DNA of 64,000 nucleotides from Viscum album (Eukaryota > Streptophyta > Magnoliopsida > Santalales > Viscaceae), in assembly GCA_963277665.1 (NCBI GenBank), contig OY728143.1:232987591-233051590 (forward strand), written 5' to 3'. Below are positions 54,946 to 63,851 of this stretch, one piece after another. Position numbers and translations under genes: made by a program. The stretch's first letter is position 1. Every line of letters starts with the position of its first letter. The notes beneath the pieces are model-generated. The model was not told the origin of the DNA. It made no database searches and saw nothing but the letters and a program-made list of their open reading frames with translations.

Positions 54946-55494
54946 TGTGTTTCGGTGCGGATGTGCGTCGGGTTACGCTGTTCCGCCAGGACGCGTTCGC
55001 GCGTGCACCCGTCAACCCGAGGGGATGGGCGCGCGGCTTGTGGTCCCGCAGTCCCGCTTTCCAAGGGCGGGCGGCATTCGTCCCTTATTCAGGGGCGTCT
55101 GCTCCTTGATCGAAACCGGGATGATGGGATGTCGGCTCCTCCTTCCTTGGACGTCTCCTTGGAACTCGTCGCCTAATCCGGGTCTCCCTCATAGACTTAA
55201 GAATGTTCGTGAATCTCGTTCCCGGCGCCATATCTTCATGGACACCGGTTAATTACGCTGCTTCCGCCCGGACGCTCCAAGGAGTCTGGGCGGGGCAGCA
55301 ACCTGCGGTGAGAAGGCCGGGTGGCTTTGGGTGCTGGGGGCGTGTCGTAGCACTGCGGCTCTGCACGTCTGTCTTCCGTCCCTAATAGGGCTTCTCGAAG
55401 GCATGATGGCCTGAGGCATCCCGTACTAAGTGCGGGGAACTGTGTCACCTGAGGTTTTCCTCAGCTTCCCATGTTTAACACGGGGTATGCCGCG

Positions 55495-55516
55495 AGTTTA
55501 ACGTCCAGCGGGGACG
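55495..55516 (+). repeat. AGTTTAA hairpin, CGTC/GACG form
   Basis: AGTTTAACGTC, a short loop, then GACG. The first of the dispersed hairpin family in the block. Confidence 0.65.
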
Positions 55517-55694
55517 GCATCGGACCGATCAACACGAAAAGTGGATCAGATGACAGAACCCCTTGCGGGGAACCTCCGACGCTGGGGCCAGCACATGGGC
55601 GGCTTCCCAAATGATGTGGAGTGGAGTGAAGTGGCATGACCCCACCGGGATGTGGCGGCCCGGGTAAGGATCAGGATGGATGATGGAGTGAAGA

Positions 55695-55758
55695 GCTTGG
55701 ACCCCGTAGAGGCTTCCTACGTACCGCGCGTTAGCACGGATCAAAGTCGACGTAGTTC
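55695..55758 (+). ncRNA. Structured module, copy 1
   Basis: Starts GCTTGGACC. A first stem CCCC/GAGG with one mismatch is followed by CTTC. The outer stem CTACGT (55717-55722) pairs with ACGTAG (55750-55755). Inside are a small GC-rich inner hairpin (CCGCGC/GCACGG with one mismatch) and the constant linker GATCAAAGTCG. The copies share linkers but vary in the stems. Whether it acts as RNA or DNA is not known. Confidence 0.55.
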
Positions 55759-55766
55759 GGGTATAC

Positions 55767-55787
55767 AGTTTAACGTCATGCTGGACG
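55767..55787 (+). repeat. AGTTTAA hairpin, CGTC/GACG form
   Basis: AGTTTAACGTCATGCTGGACG, nine bases after structured module 1: stem CGTC/GACG, loop ATGCTG. Confidence 0.7.
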
Positions 55788-55883
55788 TCGGCAAGCCGAC
55801 TCACGAAGAGGTCGAGGCCGCCGGGCGGAGGATTGAACCGGACCACCTCGCACAGAGGGGGATGGAACGGCCGGGTGGATCAC

Positions 55884-55904
55884 AGTTTCACGTCATGCTG
55901 GACG
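55884..55904 (+). repeat. AGTTTAA-type hairpin
   Basis: AGTTTCACGTC, loop ATGCTG, GACG; one change in the leader, stem kept. Confidence 0.65.
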
Positions 55905-56069
55905 ATAAAAGGAGAAATGGAAAAAGGGGCTGTGGGGAGGCACAGTGGAGATACACACGGGCAGTCTCCCACAGGGGCGGATTCATAGGTGAATCGACGC
56001 AAGCGTGAACCCTGGAGGGGTCCACTGATGGACGAACCGACGTAAATACGACCGGGACGACCAGGTGGC

Positions 56070-56138
56070 GGGCTTGGACCTCAGGGAGGCTTCCTACGTA
56101 CCCTGTATAGAAGACAGGGATCAAAGTCCACGTAGTTC
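56070..56138 (+). ncRNA. Structured module, copy 2
   Basis: First stem CCTC/GAGG. Outer stem CTACGT/ACGTAG (56094-56099 with 56130-56135). Inner hairpin CCCTGT (56101-56106) with ACAGGG (56114-56119). Linker GATCAAAGTCC. All three stems are perfect. Confidence 0.6.
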
Positions 56139-56466
56139 ATTCTGTCAGGACTTACGCACTTGGGGCAGCCCGGATGCGGCAAAACTCAGTTGGAAGGGAC
56201 TTGGACCGAAAGCAGAAGACACCTCGATCCCAGTCACACCCTCTCCTGGCTTCGGCAGTGGGGAGGCGCAATGGAGATACACATGTGCAGCCTCCCACGA
56301 GAAACTAGGGGTTTGTAATACCCTGCCCCCGTAGGGAAAAGCCACTCCCATTAAATCGTCCCAAAAGGGGGACAATCCCGACATCCCTGCAGAGATGAGC
56401 GGGTGGGGGCCACGTCCAAACCGGGGGAGACCCTGCATGCGAAGCACGGGATCGAATGATGCGGAC

Positions 56467-56673
56467 GGTTTAACGTCTTGCCGGACGAAGTACAGTTTAA
56501 CGTCGTGTGTTGAGGACGAAACACTTGGCAGTTTAACGTCTTGCAGCGCGGACGATGGGGGCTAGGCAGTTTAACGTCGTGCAGCCTGGACGTATACAAT
56601 TTAACGTCGTGCAGGACGTGGTGCAGTTTAGCGTCATGCTGGACGAATATGCAGTTTAACATCATGCTGGACG
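56467..56673 (+). repeat. Cluster of seven AGTTTAA hairpins
   Basis: Copies at 56467-56487, 56494-56518, 56530-56554, 56568-56592, 56598-56618, 56625-56645 and 56653-56673. Six keep CGTC...GACG; the last reads CATC...GACG. Loops vary from 6 to 10 bases and spacers from about 6 to 15 bases, so the stem is more constant than what lies around it. Confidence 0.75.
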
Positions 56674-56821
56674 AATGATTGCCGCCGACGGGTCCGTGTC
56701 ACTTCGCACGAGCCTGGAAGGCTGCACGGGAAGACAGCGCACGGTGCGGGCACCTGCGATGAAGACCATCGGGCGCCACGCAGGCGGGTACCCAAAGGGG
56801 GTCAAGGGAGGCGACCCTGGC

Positions 56822-57445
56822 GGATTGCGCGCAAAAGAGGAGCTTTGCGCGCAAAACCGCGGGTCGGCGCGCAAAATGGCGGGCTGGCGCGCAATTGGGC
56901 CAGCGCTTTGCGCGCGGATGATTGGGATTGCGCGCACCGGGCTTCGGGTAGCGCGCGGGGGCAACGGATCATTCTCTAACGAATGGCCACTTTGAAAATG
57001 GGGGGTGCGCGCAATCGGGTTGGATTGCGCGCACCCGGGGGGAAATTGCGCGCAAGAGGCTTCTTTTGCGCGCAAAGGCCTTCGGGTTGAAATTTATTCA
57101 AAGGGAAGGAGCCAAGGGGATTGCGCGCGAAGGCGGACCCCAAGGCTCTATTGCGCGAAAGAAAGGAGGTTACCTGAAGATCGGCATTGCGCGCGGAAGG
57201 GGTTGAATTGCACGCGCGGGAGACCGTTCGACTTCCAGCAACCTTTGAAACGTTGGGGGTCGCCTAGTATTTATAGGCAACCCCGGGCGCGGAATCCAAG
57301 GCGCGAGCGTGGAATTCTCCTCGCGGGCGCGGAATCGGGCACGGCGCGCAAGGGAGTTGCGCGCATCCCGGGGGTTTTGCGCGCGGAACATCATCTTTGC
57401 GCGCAGACCTCTGAAATTCCGCGCAAGGCCTCCGGGCCCTCCGAA
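56822..57445. promoter_or_regulatory. Array of TTGCGCGCAA palindromes upstream of the PMD gene
   Basis: About 20 matches to the 10-base palindrome TTGCGCGCAA or its 8-base core GCGCGCAA, irregularly spaced (for example 56827, 56845, 57047, 57068, 57361, 57397). More partial copies run on to 57920, into the 5' leader. I cannot assign a binding protein; the spacing is too irregular for a satellite. Confidence 0.65.
57268..57275 (+). promoter_or_regulatory. Possible upstream TATA box
   Basis: CCTAGTATTTATAGGCAACCCC looks like a weaker double of the 57710 element, in a similar GC-rich setting. Possibly an alternative or older promoter. Confidence 0.3.
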
Positions 57446-57709
57446 ACATTCTTCCGACTCTGAATATGACCTCGCTTTCCGCATCCGGAGCTTCGTTTGG
57501 GAAAAACGGACTTTTCCGGCGTCTACAAAAGCCCCCCCTCAGAATCTGATCGGCGAGAGGTCGCAACGATCGGGTTCCGAGGGAGACGCCGGAATGCCGA
57601 AGTCCTGGGCGGCGCGGGACTTAGGCGCGCAAAAAGGGGCGCCGGTCGCGAAATTCGCCGCTGCGGTCGCGCAAAGCGCTTTCCGCGCGGCGCGGACCCC
57701 GGCCTCGCC

Positions 57710-57717
57710 TATAAATA
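57710..57717 (+). promoter_or_regulatory. TATA box of the PMD-like gene
   Basis: TATAAATA, the plant consensus, alone in very GC-rich DNA, 284 bp before the chosen ATG. Transcription would start near 57740-57750, giving a leader of about 255 bases that contains more GCGCGCAA-like motifs. Confidence 0.7.
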
Positions 57718-58000
57718 GGGGCACTGGGTCCCTCCGTGCCGTACACTGGCCTTCCGCGCGATAAGCATCTCTGCTCTCGTGCGCGAAATTGCCTTTTCCG
57801 GCGCAGAATTCGCCCGCTCGTCACGCAAAACCGTCCGGATTCCGCCTGTCTTTGCGCGAAAACCCGGAACTTTGCGCGACAGTCTTCCCAATTGCGCGCT
57901 GCCCACTTGGATTGCGCGCCAACCTTCAAACTTCTCTACCAGCCTCGTCCGATTCCGCACACTTCATCCCTTAACCCGCACGACTCCCGAAACTTCTGAG

Positions 58001-61000
58001 ATGGCCGCGCACAGAGGAAATGAGGGGGATGCCGCCACTCGCAGGGCTGAGATGGCGACGAACGAGGAGGTTTACGGAGCCAAGGAGATTGTTTCCAACA
58101 ATCAATCCTTGTTCGACTTACTGACGCCGGCCCAGAAGACATATCCACTGTCGGACAACCTGCCGCTCTGGAACTTCGGCATCCTAGATGAGGTCCTGGT
58201 GCCAGGGTTCGAGATTGATGCGCCGCGGACCTGGGTGACCCGGGAGGACGAGCTTCTCCGCTATAACATCACCAACAATGGGCATCCTTCCAGGGAGACC
58301 AGACACTTGGATGTCTATGTCCTGAACCCGAGGACGCGAACCATTGATGGGGGTGAGCCTACTGCGGAGAATTCTCCAGCCCTCTACTCGAGCATATATC
58401 GCCAGAGCGTCACGGACGACACCAAGGGCTGGCTGAAGGACTGGGACTTGCGGTCTGGGGGCAACTTCACCAGCGAGTGGGCCTGGGCGTTCTGGGTACG
58501 CCACACTTGCGATCACTTCGCAGAGGAGCTGCGGTACATCGGCCTGTTCGAGGCGGTGTGGACGTCGCAGTTCCACTTCTACCAGCAGTCCGAGCTCGGG
58601 CCGGAGCTGTTCACCCGATGGTCTCCGGATACCAACACCTTCAATCTTCACCATGGGGAGGTCGGCATCGGTCTCTGGGACATCCACTACATCGGAGGTA
58701 TCCCGCTGGAGGGCTACCAATACGATGAGTTCCTGCCACCGAAGAACATCTGGGAGGACAGGTCACGGACTCCCATCCTGACCTGGCATCTGCTTGACCT
58801 GGCTACGCAGCGGCTCGGGATCAAAGACTTCCAGAAGGACATAGCCTACAAGGAATGGTTCGGCCAGTTCTTGGAGCATGAACCGGCGGTCAAGATGCCA
58901 GGCAGGGGGAAGCGGTGCCCGACCGCAGCTCAGAGGAGCCGGAACGGGTCGTACTGGCGGGTCCTGGAGACGGGCGATTACCGCTCATGGGGGTACCGCG
59001 TCATCGAGGCCCGGGACCTAAATGTCCGGTACGCGGCGTTCCTGGCCGCCTTTCTGAGTGGGTGGCTCCTGCCAGTGCGGGACGCGAGAATGGGCGTTCG
59101 CCCGACGACACTGGCGGTGGCGGGCGCTATGGCCGCCAACAAGAGATACAACCTCGGGGTCCCAGTGCTGGCGAGGCTGTATGCCATCCTGGGACGCATC
59201 TCACGAGGGGGGTCGCCACGAAGGATCTGTGGGACCTTTCAGTTCTTCCACGGCTGGGTGGCTGCTCACCTCGGTGGGTACACGTTTCCGAACGCCATCA
59301 TTCCTCCGGGCAACGGCCTGCGACCCTCCCTGCTGAACATCGCGGGGGTCGCTCCGATGACCCTAAGTGAGGAGGGCGTGCGGATCCGGATTGGCAATCA
59401 TGCCAACTTCAACTTCAGTCCGTTCCCCACTCCCGTTGGCCAAATGATCGACAACGGGCAGGGTCCGCTGGAGCAGCATGAGTACTTCCTGAACATGCGG
59501 GGCGGGGTGCTCGTGGCTCGGATCGACGGGAAGGTGATCTGCGAGCCTTACATGCCGACCCGTTTCGCCAGGCAGTTCGGGTGCCTTCAACGGATGCCGA
59601 AGAGGGTATTCACTGCCGTCCGGGAGGAGACGAACCCTTGCGTCCTTCGCCAGATGTGGCTGATGTTTGCCGCTTTCGGCTCTGGCGACGTCATCACTCT
59701 CCCTCCTACCGGAGTTGACGCAGGCTTGGCAACCGAGTACGCCGAACACTGGGCCATCGCGTACCCCGAGGGGCTCTTGCGGAAGCTAGTTCGGCGGCTC
59801 GAGGCTACCCGTGCGGAGACCGGGCGTCAAGGAAGGAGGCGAGGCGCCGCCACACGGGGGAGAACGGAGGCGCGCCAAGCAGCGGAGCCGGCGCGGGCAG
59901 GGACTTCGGCGGCGGGCACATCGCAGGCTGCCGCTACGACCTCGGTGCCCAGAGAGGGGGCACATGCGGCGGTCGAAGAGCGGCCCGGGAAGCAGGTGAG
60001 ACGTCTGCTCGAACCCTCCCACGATGCAGTCTTCCCGGCGTTGTGGTCGGCCTGGATGACCCTGCGGCAGTCACTGGGGACCGACGCCATCTGGCGAAAG
60101 ATTCTCAGAGAAGGAATCCATCTGCCAGAGGTCGGGCGCCTCCATATTGCCGACAGGGTGGACTTCAACCGGCAGTATGCGTATCTGACGGCCATGGACG
60201 AGTACGCGCGCCAACGTGGTCAGCGCGCGGAGCCATCCCTTCTGGTGAAGGTGACGCTCGGTCTCGAGCCCGCTCCGGAACAGATGCCGCCGGAAGAAGA
60301 CGACAGTAGCAACGACTCCGAAGAAGAGGAGGAAATGGGGGAGGATGAAGGCTCCGAGGGAAGATCCCATCAGGGGAGCCCACGGGAGAGCGGCGAGGTG
60401 GCCGGCTCTGACAACGTTGATGTTACTGAGCTCCTCGAGGTCCGCTTCTATCCCTACTCAATCTGCTTCATCCACTCTCTTATGCAGCTTCTAACCCATT
60501 TCTCCATCTTTCTCAGGAGCACACGGATGTCGGTCAGGCGTCCTCAGCGGGAGTAGGAGAGGCGCCAGCAGGACAAGGCGGGGGCCAGGCACCCATTATT
60601 GAACTGACAAGCGCTAAGGGGTCCCCTGCTGCAACTGTTCCTGCGGCGACCAGGATAGCGGAAGATGACGCTCCGAACTCCCGTAAGTCTCCCTACTTTA
60701 CTGCTGGTGCTTGCCATTGACGATCCGTGACTAACCATGGCATGCCCTGCGCAGTGATCTCAACACTGGAGGCTCATCAGGTTGCCGAACCCGGGCCATC
60801 CACGAGTGGACCGGTGGCAGACATGCCGCCTGCTCCGGAACAGACTTCCCAGACCGAGCCGACCCCACCAACTGCTGTTCAAGGGGCTGCGGACATCGAC
60901 GGTGCTGCCATCGGAGAGAGGTTGGGGGCTGACGAGGGTGTCAGCGCCGCTGGGGAGAGAGAAGAAGGTCGCCCGGATGTTGGGGAACCTATCCCTCGTG

Positions 61001-61664
61001 AGGACCTCCCAGGGGCGGACCCTGCAGCAGACCTGCTGGCTGCCTTCCCTGCCTACCGGCCTGCCGATCCCGAGGAGATGGACGACTCAGACACGGAGGC
61101 GGTCGAGGAGAGCCGGATAACGCGCCGTAGGGGTGGAAGTGCATCCAGCGCTTCCTCAAGCGAGACCCGTCGGAGTGGCTGGGGCGCATGGGATCACTTC
61201 AAACCTGGCTGCGCTTCCTGTGTGCCAGGGGAGCTGATGCTCAACGCCTCCATCTGACGGTCCGTGATTTCATGGCCGAAAAGATGCACGAGAGCTGCCG
61301 GCGTGCCGACGTCACACAAAGTCGGGACATGTCGGAGAGCACGCGGGCGCTCCTCGCGGCGGAGCAGGAAGTCCGGCGCCTCGAAGGGCAAGCGGCAGAG
61401 AAGGAGGCCTTCGTCGTGACGTGTACCGAGCTTGTGGAGCAACTAGCAGCTCAGCTGGTTGACGCCCAAGTACAGCTGACGGAGGCGGGCCAACAGATGG
61501 TCACAATTCAAGTCGAGCGGGAGCGTGCACAGGCCAGAATCGACGAACTGCGTGCTGCGACCGCCGACGAAGAGAGGGCACGCAGAGAGCGAGAAGCAGC
61601 TCTGGAGGCCACCAGCCAAAGGGTAGCGGCATTAGAAAGACTCATTCAGCACGCTAATCTCTAA
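58001..61664 (+). CDS. PMD-like protein with coiled-coil tail, three exons, probable frame break
   Basis: Start at 58001 (GAGATGGCC, good context); the frame is open upstream but that part reads like leader. Exon 1 is 58001-60439 (813 codons), exon 2 is 60517-60682, exon 3 starts at 60755. Residues about 150-560 resemble the plant mobile domain (PMD, aminotransferase-like) of the MAIL/MAIN and transposon-borne families: LFTRWSPDTNTFNLHHGEV, an invariant-looking GIPLEG turn, then an Ala-rich helical half with a conserved-type RLYAILGRISRGG. A basic Arg/Ala stretch follows at about residue 600, and an acidic run DDSSNDSEEEEE near residue 765. Exon 3 is Pro/Glu-rich and ends in a long coiled coil. 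The exon-3 frame closes at 61257, but the coiled-coil frame (to 61664) lies one base off, so a one-base loss lies at about 61130-61180, or an unseen intron. PMD proteins are linked to gene silencing and to transposons; the role here is unknown. Confidence 0.7.
60440..60516 (+). other. Intron 1 of the PMD-like gene
   Basis: 77 bp, GT (weak donor GTCCGC) to TTTCTCAG, with a CTAAC branch site at 60491-60495. It falls on a codon boundary. Not removing it gives a premature end at 60556 with hydrophobic, unlike residues. Confidence 0.65.
60683..60754 (+). other. Intron 2 of the PMD-like gene
   Basis: 72 bp, strong donor GTAAGT to GCGCAG, with a CTAAC branch site at 60731-60735. Splicing in phase 1 joins exon 2 to the open frame of exon 3. 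Confidence 0.75.
61258..61664 (+). CDS. Coiled-coil C-terminal part of the PMD-like gene
   Basis: The frame that includes 61188-61664 reads RDFMAEKMHESCRRADVTQS and then a long run of charged heptads (EQEVRRLEGQ, ERERAQARIDELRAA) with no helix breakers, ending ALERLIQHANL and a stop at 61664. A coiled coil at the C-terminus suggests that the protein oligomerises. It is one base out of frame with exon 3, and it gives the best evidence for the break. Confidence 0.65.
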
Positions 61665-62235
61665 GGGCTTTGTTTTGCCATTCCCAAAACATTTGCTTCC
61701 GCTACTTTGATCCATCTGTATGAATCAATATATTTATCTGCATCTTTTGGTTTAATATGCTCAACCACAATTCGTTGTCTTGCGGGAGTGTTAACCAAGC
61801 ATCAGGCATCCATAATTGGGCCTGGATTTCTGGAGAAAAGAGGGAGGTCATTCCTAGGAAAGGAGACCTCAGACCTAATCAATGTATCATCCCCCAACTT
61901 GTTCCAACACACGAGCGGGACAACGCTAGGGGCGTTGAGATTTTATCCGAACATAGGGAAATGAGAAAGGGTGAATCGCGTGTCCCGAATCCGGACATCC
62001 ACAACGGTCGACCTTCCAGGAAATTCCCAAGACGGTAGGCGGACAGTGGATCGACCATAACAACTGCAATAGACAGACCAAAAAAGTCCATCATTCATAT
62101 TGCAGGAGGCGGACCACATGTCATCATGAATACCGCTTTGGGGTTCCTTCAGACACAAGGGTGGAAAATCCAGATCAACAGGGCATGCGAAGCGTGGGGC
62201 GAAGTGACGATTTGTTCGGACAGAATCCAACGCTC
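61665..62235. other. Region after the PMD gene, no gene seen
   Basis: About 570 bp, moderately GC-rich, with AATATATTTATC-type AT islands just after the stop that could serve as a polyadenylation region. It ends ...CTCTCA right before the primer-site-like sequence. Confidence 0.4.
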
Positions 62236-62237
62236 TC

Positions 62238-62256
62238 AAAATTGCGCCACCGTGGG
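62238..62256 (+). promoter_or_regulatory. Possible primer-binding site (Tat-type)
   Basis: ATTGCGCCACCGTGGGG resembles, with a couple of bases missing, the GC-rich primer sites known after the 5' LTRs of Tat-lineage gypsy elements. It follows a CA at 62234-62235. A single degraded match only; I would not rely on it without a second LTR. Confidence 0.3.
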
Positions 62257-62460
62257 GAAAACGTATTAGGCGGATGCACTAATCTGGCCGTGAGTCACCT
62301 CAATTCTCAGACAGCACCTCTCTGACGAGGAAACTGTCGCTTCCCATCCTTGCGATGGGGCATCCCGAGCTGAATCGGGGAGAATATCACAACTGCACCA
62401 CTCTACCCGAAGTCAGGCCAGACGGCCGGCGACGAGGAGGGGCGGGACTTAACGATCCCT

Positions 62461-62536
62461 GAGGCTGGACCCGAGTCGGAATGCCCGGGCGTTCCTACGT
62501 ACTCCATCAGGCTGGAGATCAAGCCACACGTAGTTC
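62461..62536 (+). ncRNA. Structured module, copy 3
   Basis: First stem CCCG/CGGG. Outer stem CTACGT/ACGTAG (62495-62500 with 62528-62533). Inner hairpin CTCCA (62502-62506) with TGGAG (62513-62517). Linker GATCAAGCCAC. Followed ten bases on by an AGTTTAA hairpin, as in copy 1. Confidence 0.6.
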
Positions 62537-62545
62537 TGTGAGTGC

Positions 62546-62566
62546 AGTTTAACGTCATGCAGGACG
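62546..62566 (+). repeat. AGTTTAA hairpin, CGTC/GACG form
   Basis: AGTTTAACGTC, loop ATGCAG, GACG, next to structured module 3. The last copy of the C form before the G-form array begins. Confidence 0.7.
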
Positions 62567-62584
62567 TAGAATCCCGTTTAGGGG

Positions 62585-62864
62585 AGATCTTAGTTTAAGG
62601 TCGTAGAGCTCGGACCATAAGGGCTAGATCTTAGTTTAAGGTCTTAGAGCTCGGACCATAAGGAGAGATCTTAGTTTAAGGTCTTAGAGCTCGGACCATA
62701 AGGGGAGATCTTAGTTTAAGGTCTTAGAGCTCGGACCATAAGGAGAGATCTTAGTTTAAGGTCTTAGATCTCGGACCATAAGGAGAGATCTTAGTTTAAG
62801 GTCTTAGAGCTCGGACCATAAGGAGAGATCTTAGTTTAAGGTCTTAGAGCTCGGACCATAAGGA
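62585..62864 (+). repeat. Seven-copy 40-bp tandem array of G-form hairpins
   Basis: Units start at 62585, 62626, 62666, 62706, 62746, 62786 and 62826 (one of 41 bp, then 40 bp). Each has AGTTTAAGGTC, a loop with TTAGAGCTC, and GGACCATAAGG. The stem is GGTC/GACC, the paired-change version of CGTC/GACG. Units are nearly identical, so the expansion is recent. Confidence 0.92.
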
Positions 62865-62924
62865 CCTCAAAGTACGCCGCATCTGGTCATATCCCCTGGA
62901 TATGCGAAGATGCACTGAGGGATA

Positions 62925-63428
62925 GTGTCGAGAGTGCCGAGGTTTCGCCTGGTCAGAATGGGAGGTGGGAAATGTGAATCATGCGGCCATTCACTCGAGG
63001 ACCGGGAGCACCGGCGTGACGATATGAGAGTACTGCCGACCGTGGCGGAAAAGCAGCATCAACATCGCACTAACCGTTGGTGGAATGAGGCAGCAAACGA
63101 GCATCGACCGCTCAATCGCAGGATTCATATCGATTTGCTGCCCGAGGCCATTGGGGGTACCGGCCCGAGTCGGTGGGAGAGCACTGAGGCATTGTGTCCG
63201 AACCGTTCACGGGGGCTCCACCCAGGGCGTAGACGATGGGTCCGAATGAAAGGGAGCACGAAGCCTGAAAAGCGGAGGAAACCTGACCAAGCGGATCCTG
63301 ACCCTCCTGGCAATAAACCAGAGTACTCTTGACACCGGTGGACCACTGCAAGGGGTCGGGGAACACGCCTTGAGGGTGACCTGAAGGCGGCGGATTCCCC
63401 AGAGAAGGGGGAATCCTTAAGATGTGGG
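62925..63428. other. Hairpin-rich stretch without a convincing gene
   Basis: The ORF 62925-63332 on + has no domain I recognise and odd Arg/His/Trp-rich composition, so I do not call it a gene. At 63393-63418 a strong hairpin GGATTCCCC/GGGGGAATCC stands out. Confidence 0.45.
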
Positions 63429-63504
63429 GGCTGGACCCGAAGTTTCAAACATCCGGGCGTTCCTACGTATCCCATAAGGATGGGAATCAAGCCGCACGTA
63501 GTTC
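63429..63504 (+). ncRNA. Structured module, copy 4
   Basis: First stem CCCG/CGGG enclosing GTTT-C-AAAC. Outer stem CTACGT (63463-63468) with ACGTAG (63496-63501). Inner hairpin TCCCAT (63470-63475) with ATGGGA (63480-63485). Linker AATCAAGCCGC. All stems are perfect. Confidence 0.6.
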
Positions 63505-63793
63505 TTGAAGCGCGGCGCAACACAATCGGGCACTAGCGCGGGGAAGAGTGCGGGTCTGACCCTCGCACACAGAAGGAGCGGCATTTGATATTTCTTGTTT
63601 GTCCTTAAAGATGAATGGTTTTTCGTGCGGCGACATGCCTGTGATTGAGAAATCTCTGGCGTCGCCATAATAATCAAGCCACGGAAGGCATTGATGAATG
63701 GCGTGGTTATTAACCAGCGCCCAACATGAGTGTCCCCTGAGGGGAACATCACGATGCAGTGCCGTTTTCTCGTCGGGCGGCCAAGACGATCAC

Positions 63794-63851
63794 AGTTTAC
63801 GGTCGTGTGGTAGGACCAGACAATATAGTTTAAGGTCGTGTGGTTCGGACC
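63794..63851 (+). repeat. Two G-form AGTTTA hairpins
   Basis: 63794-63817 (AGTTTACGGTC...GGACC) and 63827-63851 (AGTTTAAGGTC...CGGACC). Both carry the GGTC/GACC pairing as in the tandem array, but with different loops. Confidence 0.7.

Noticed and set aside
56822..57445. E2F sites as explanation for TTGCGCGCAA
   Set aside because: The palindrome does not fit the TTTSSCGC consensus; only partial likeness.
57005..57764. ORFs of 100-152 codons in the palindrome-rich upstream region
   Set aside because: Reading through repeated GCGCGC gives Arg/Ala-rich strings in all frames; no motif, and they overlap each other on both strands.
58184..58720. 178-codon ORF opposite the PMD exon, and many similar ones to 60383
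   Set aside because: Shadows of the strong GC-biased coding frame of exon 1; no domain or start context.
62585..62864. CRISPR-like array
   Set aside because: Units are direct tandem repeats with no unique spacers, in a plant genome.
55695..63504. Hammerhead-type ribozyme as identity of the structured modules
   Set aside because: I could not find the conserved catalytic core sequences in any copy. The modules stay unassigned.
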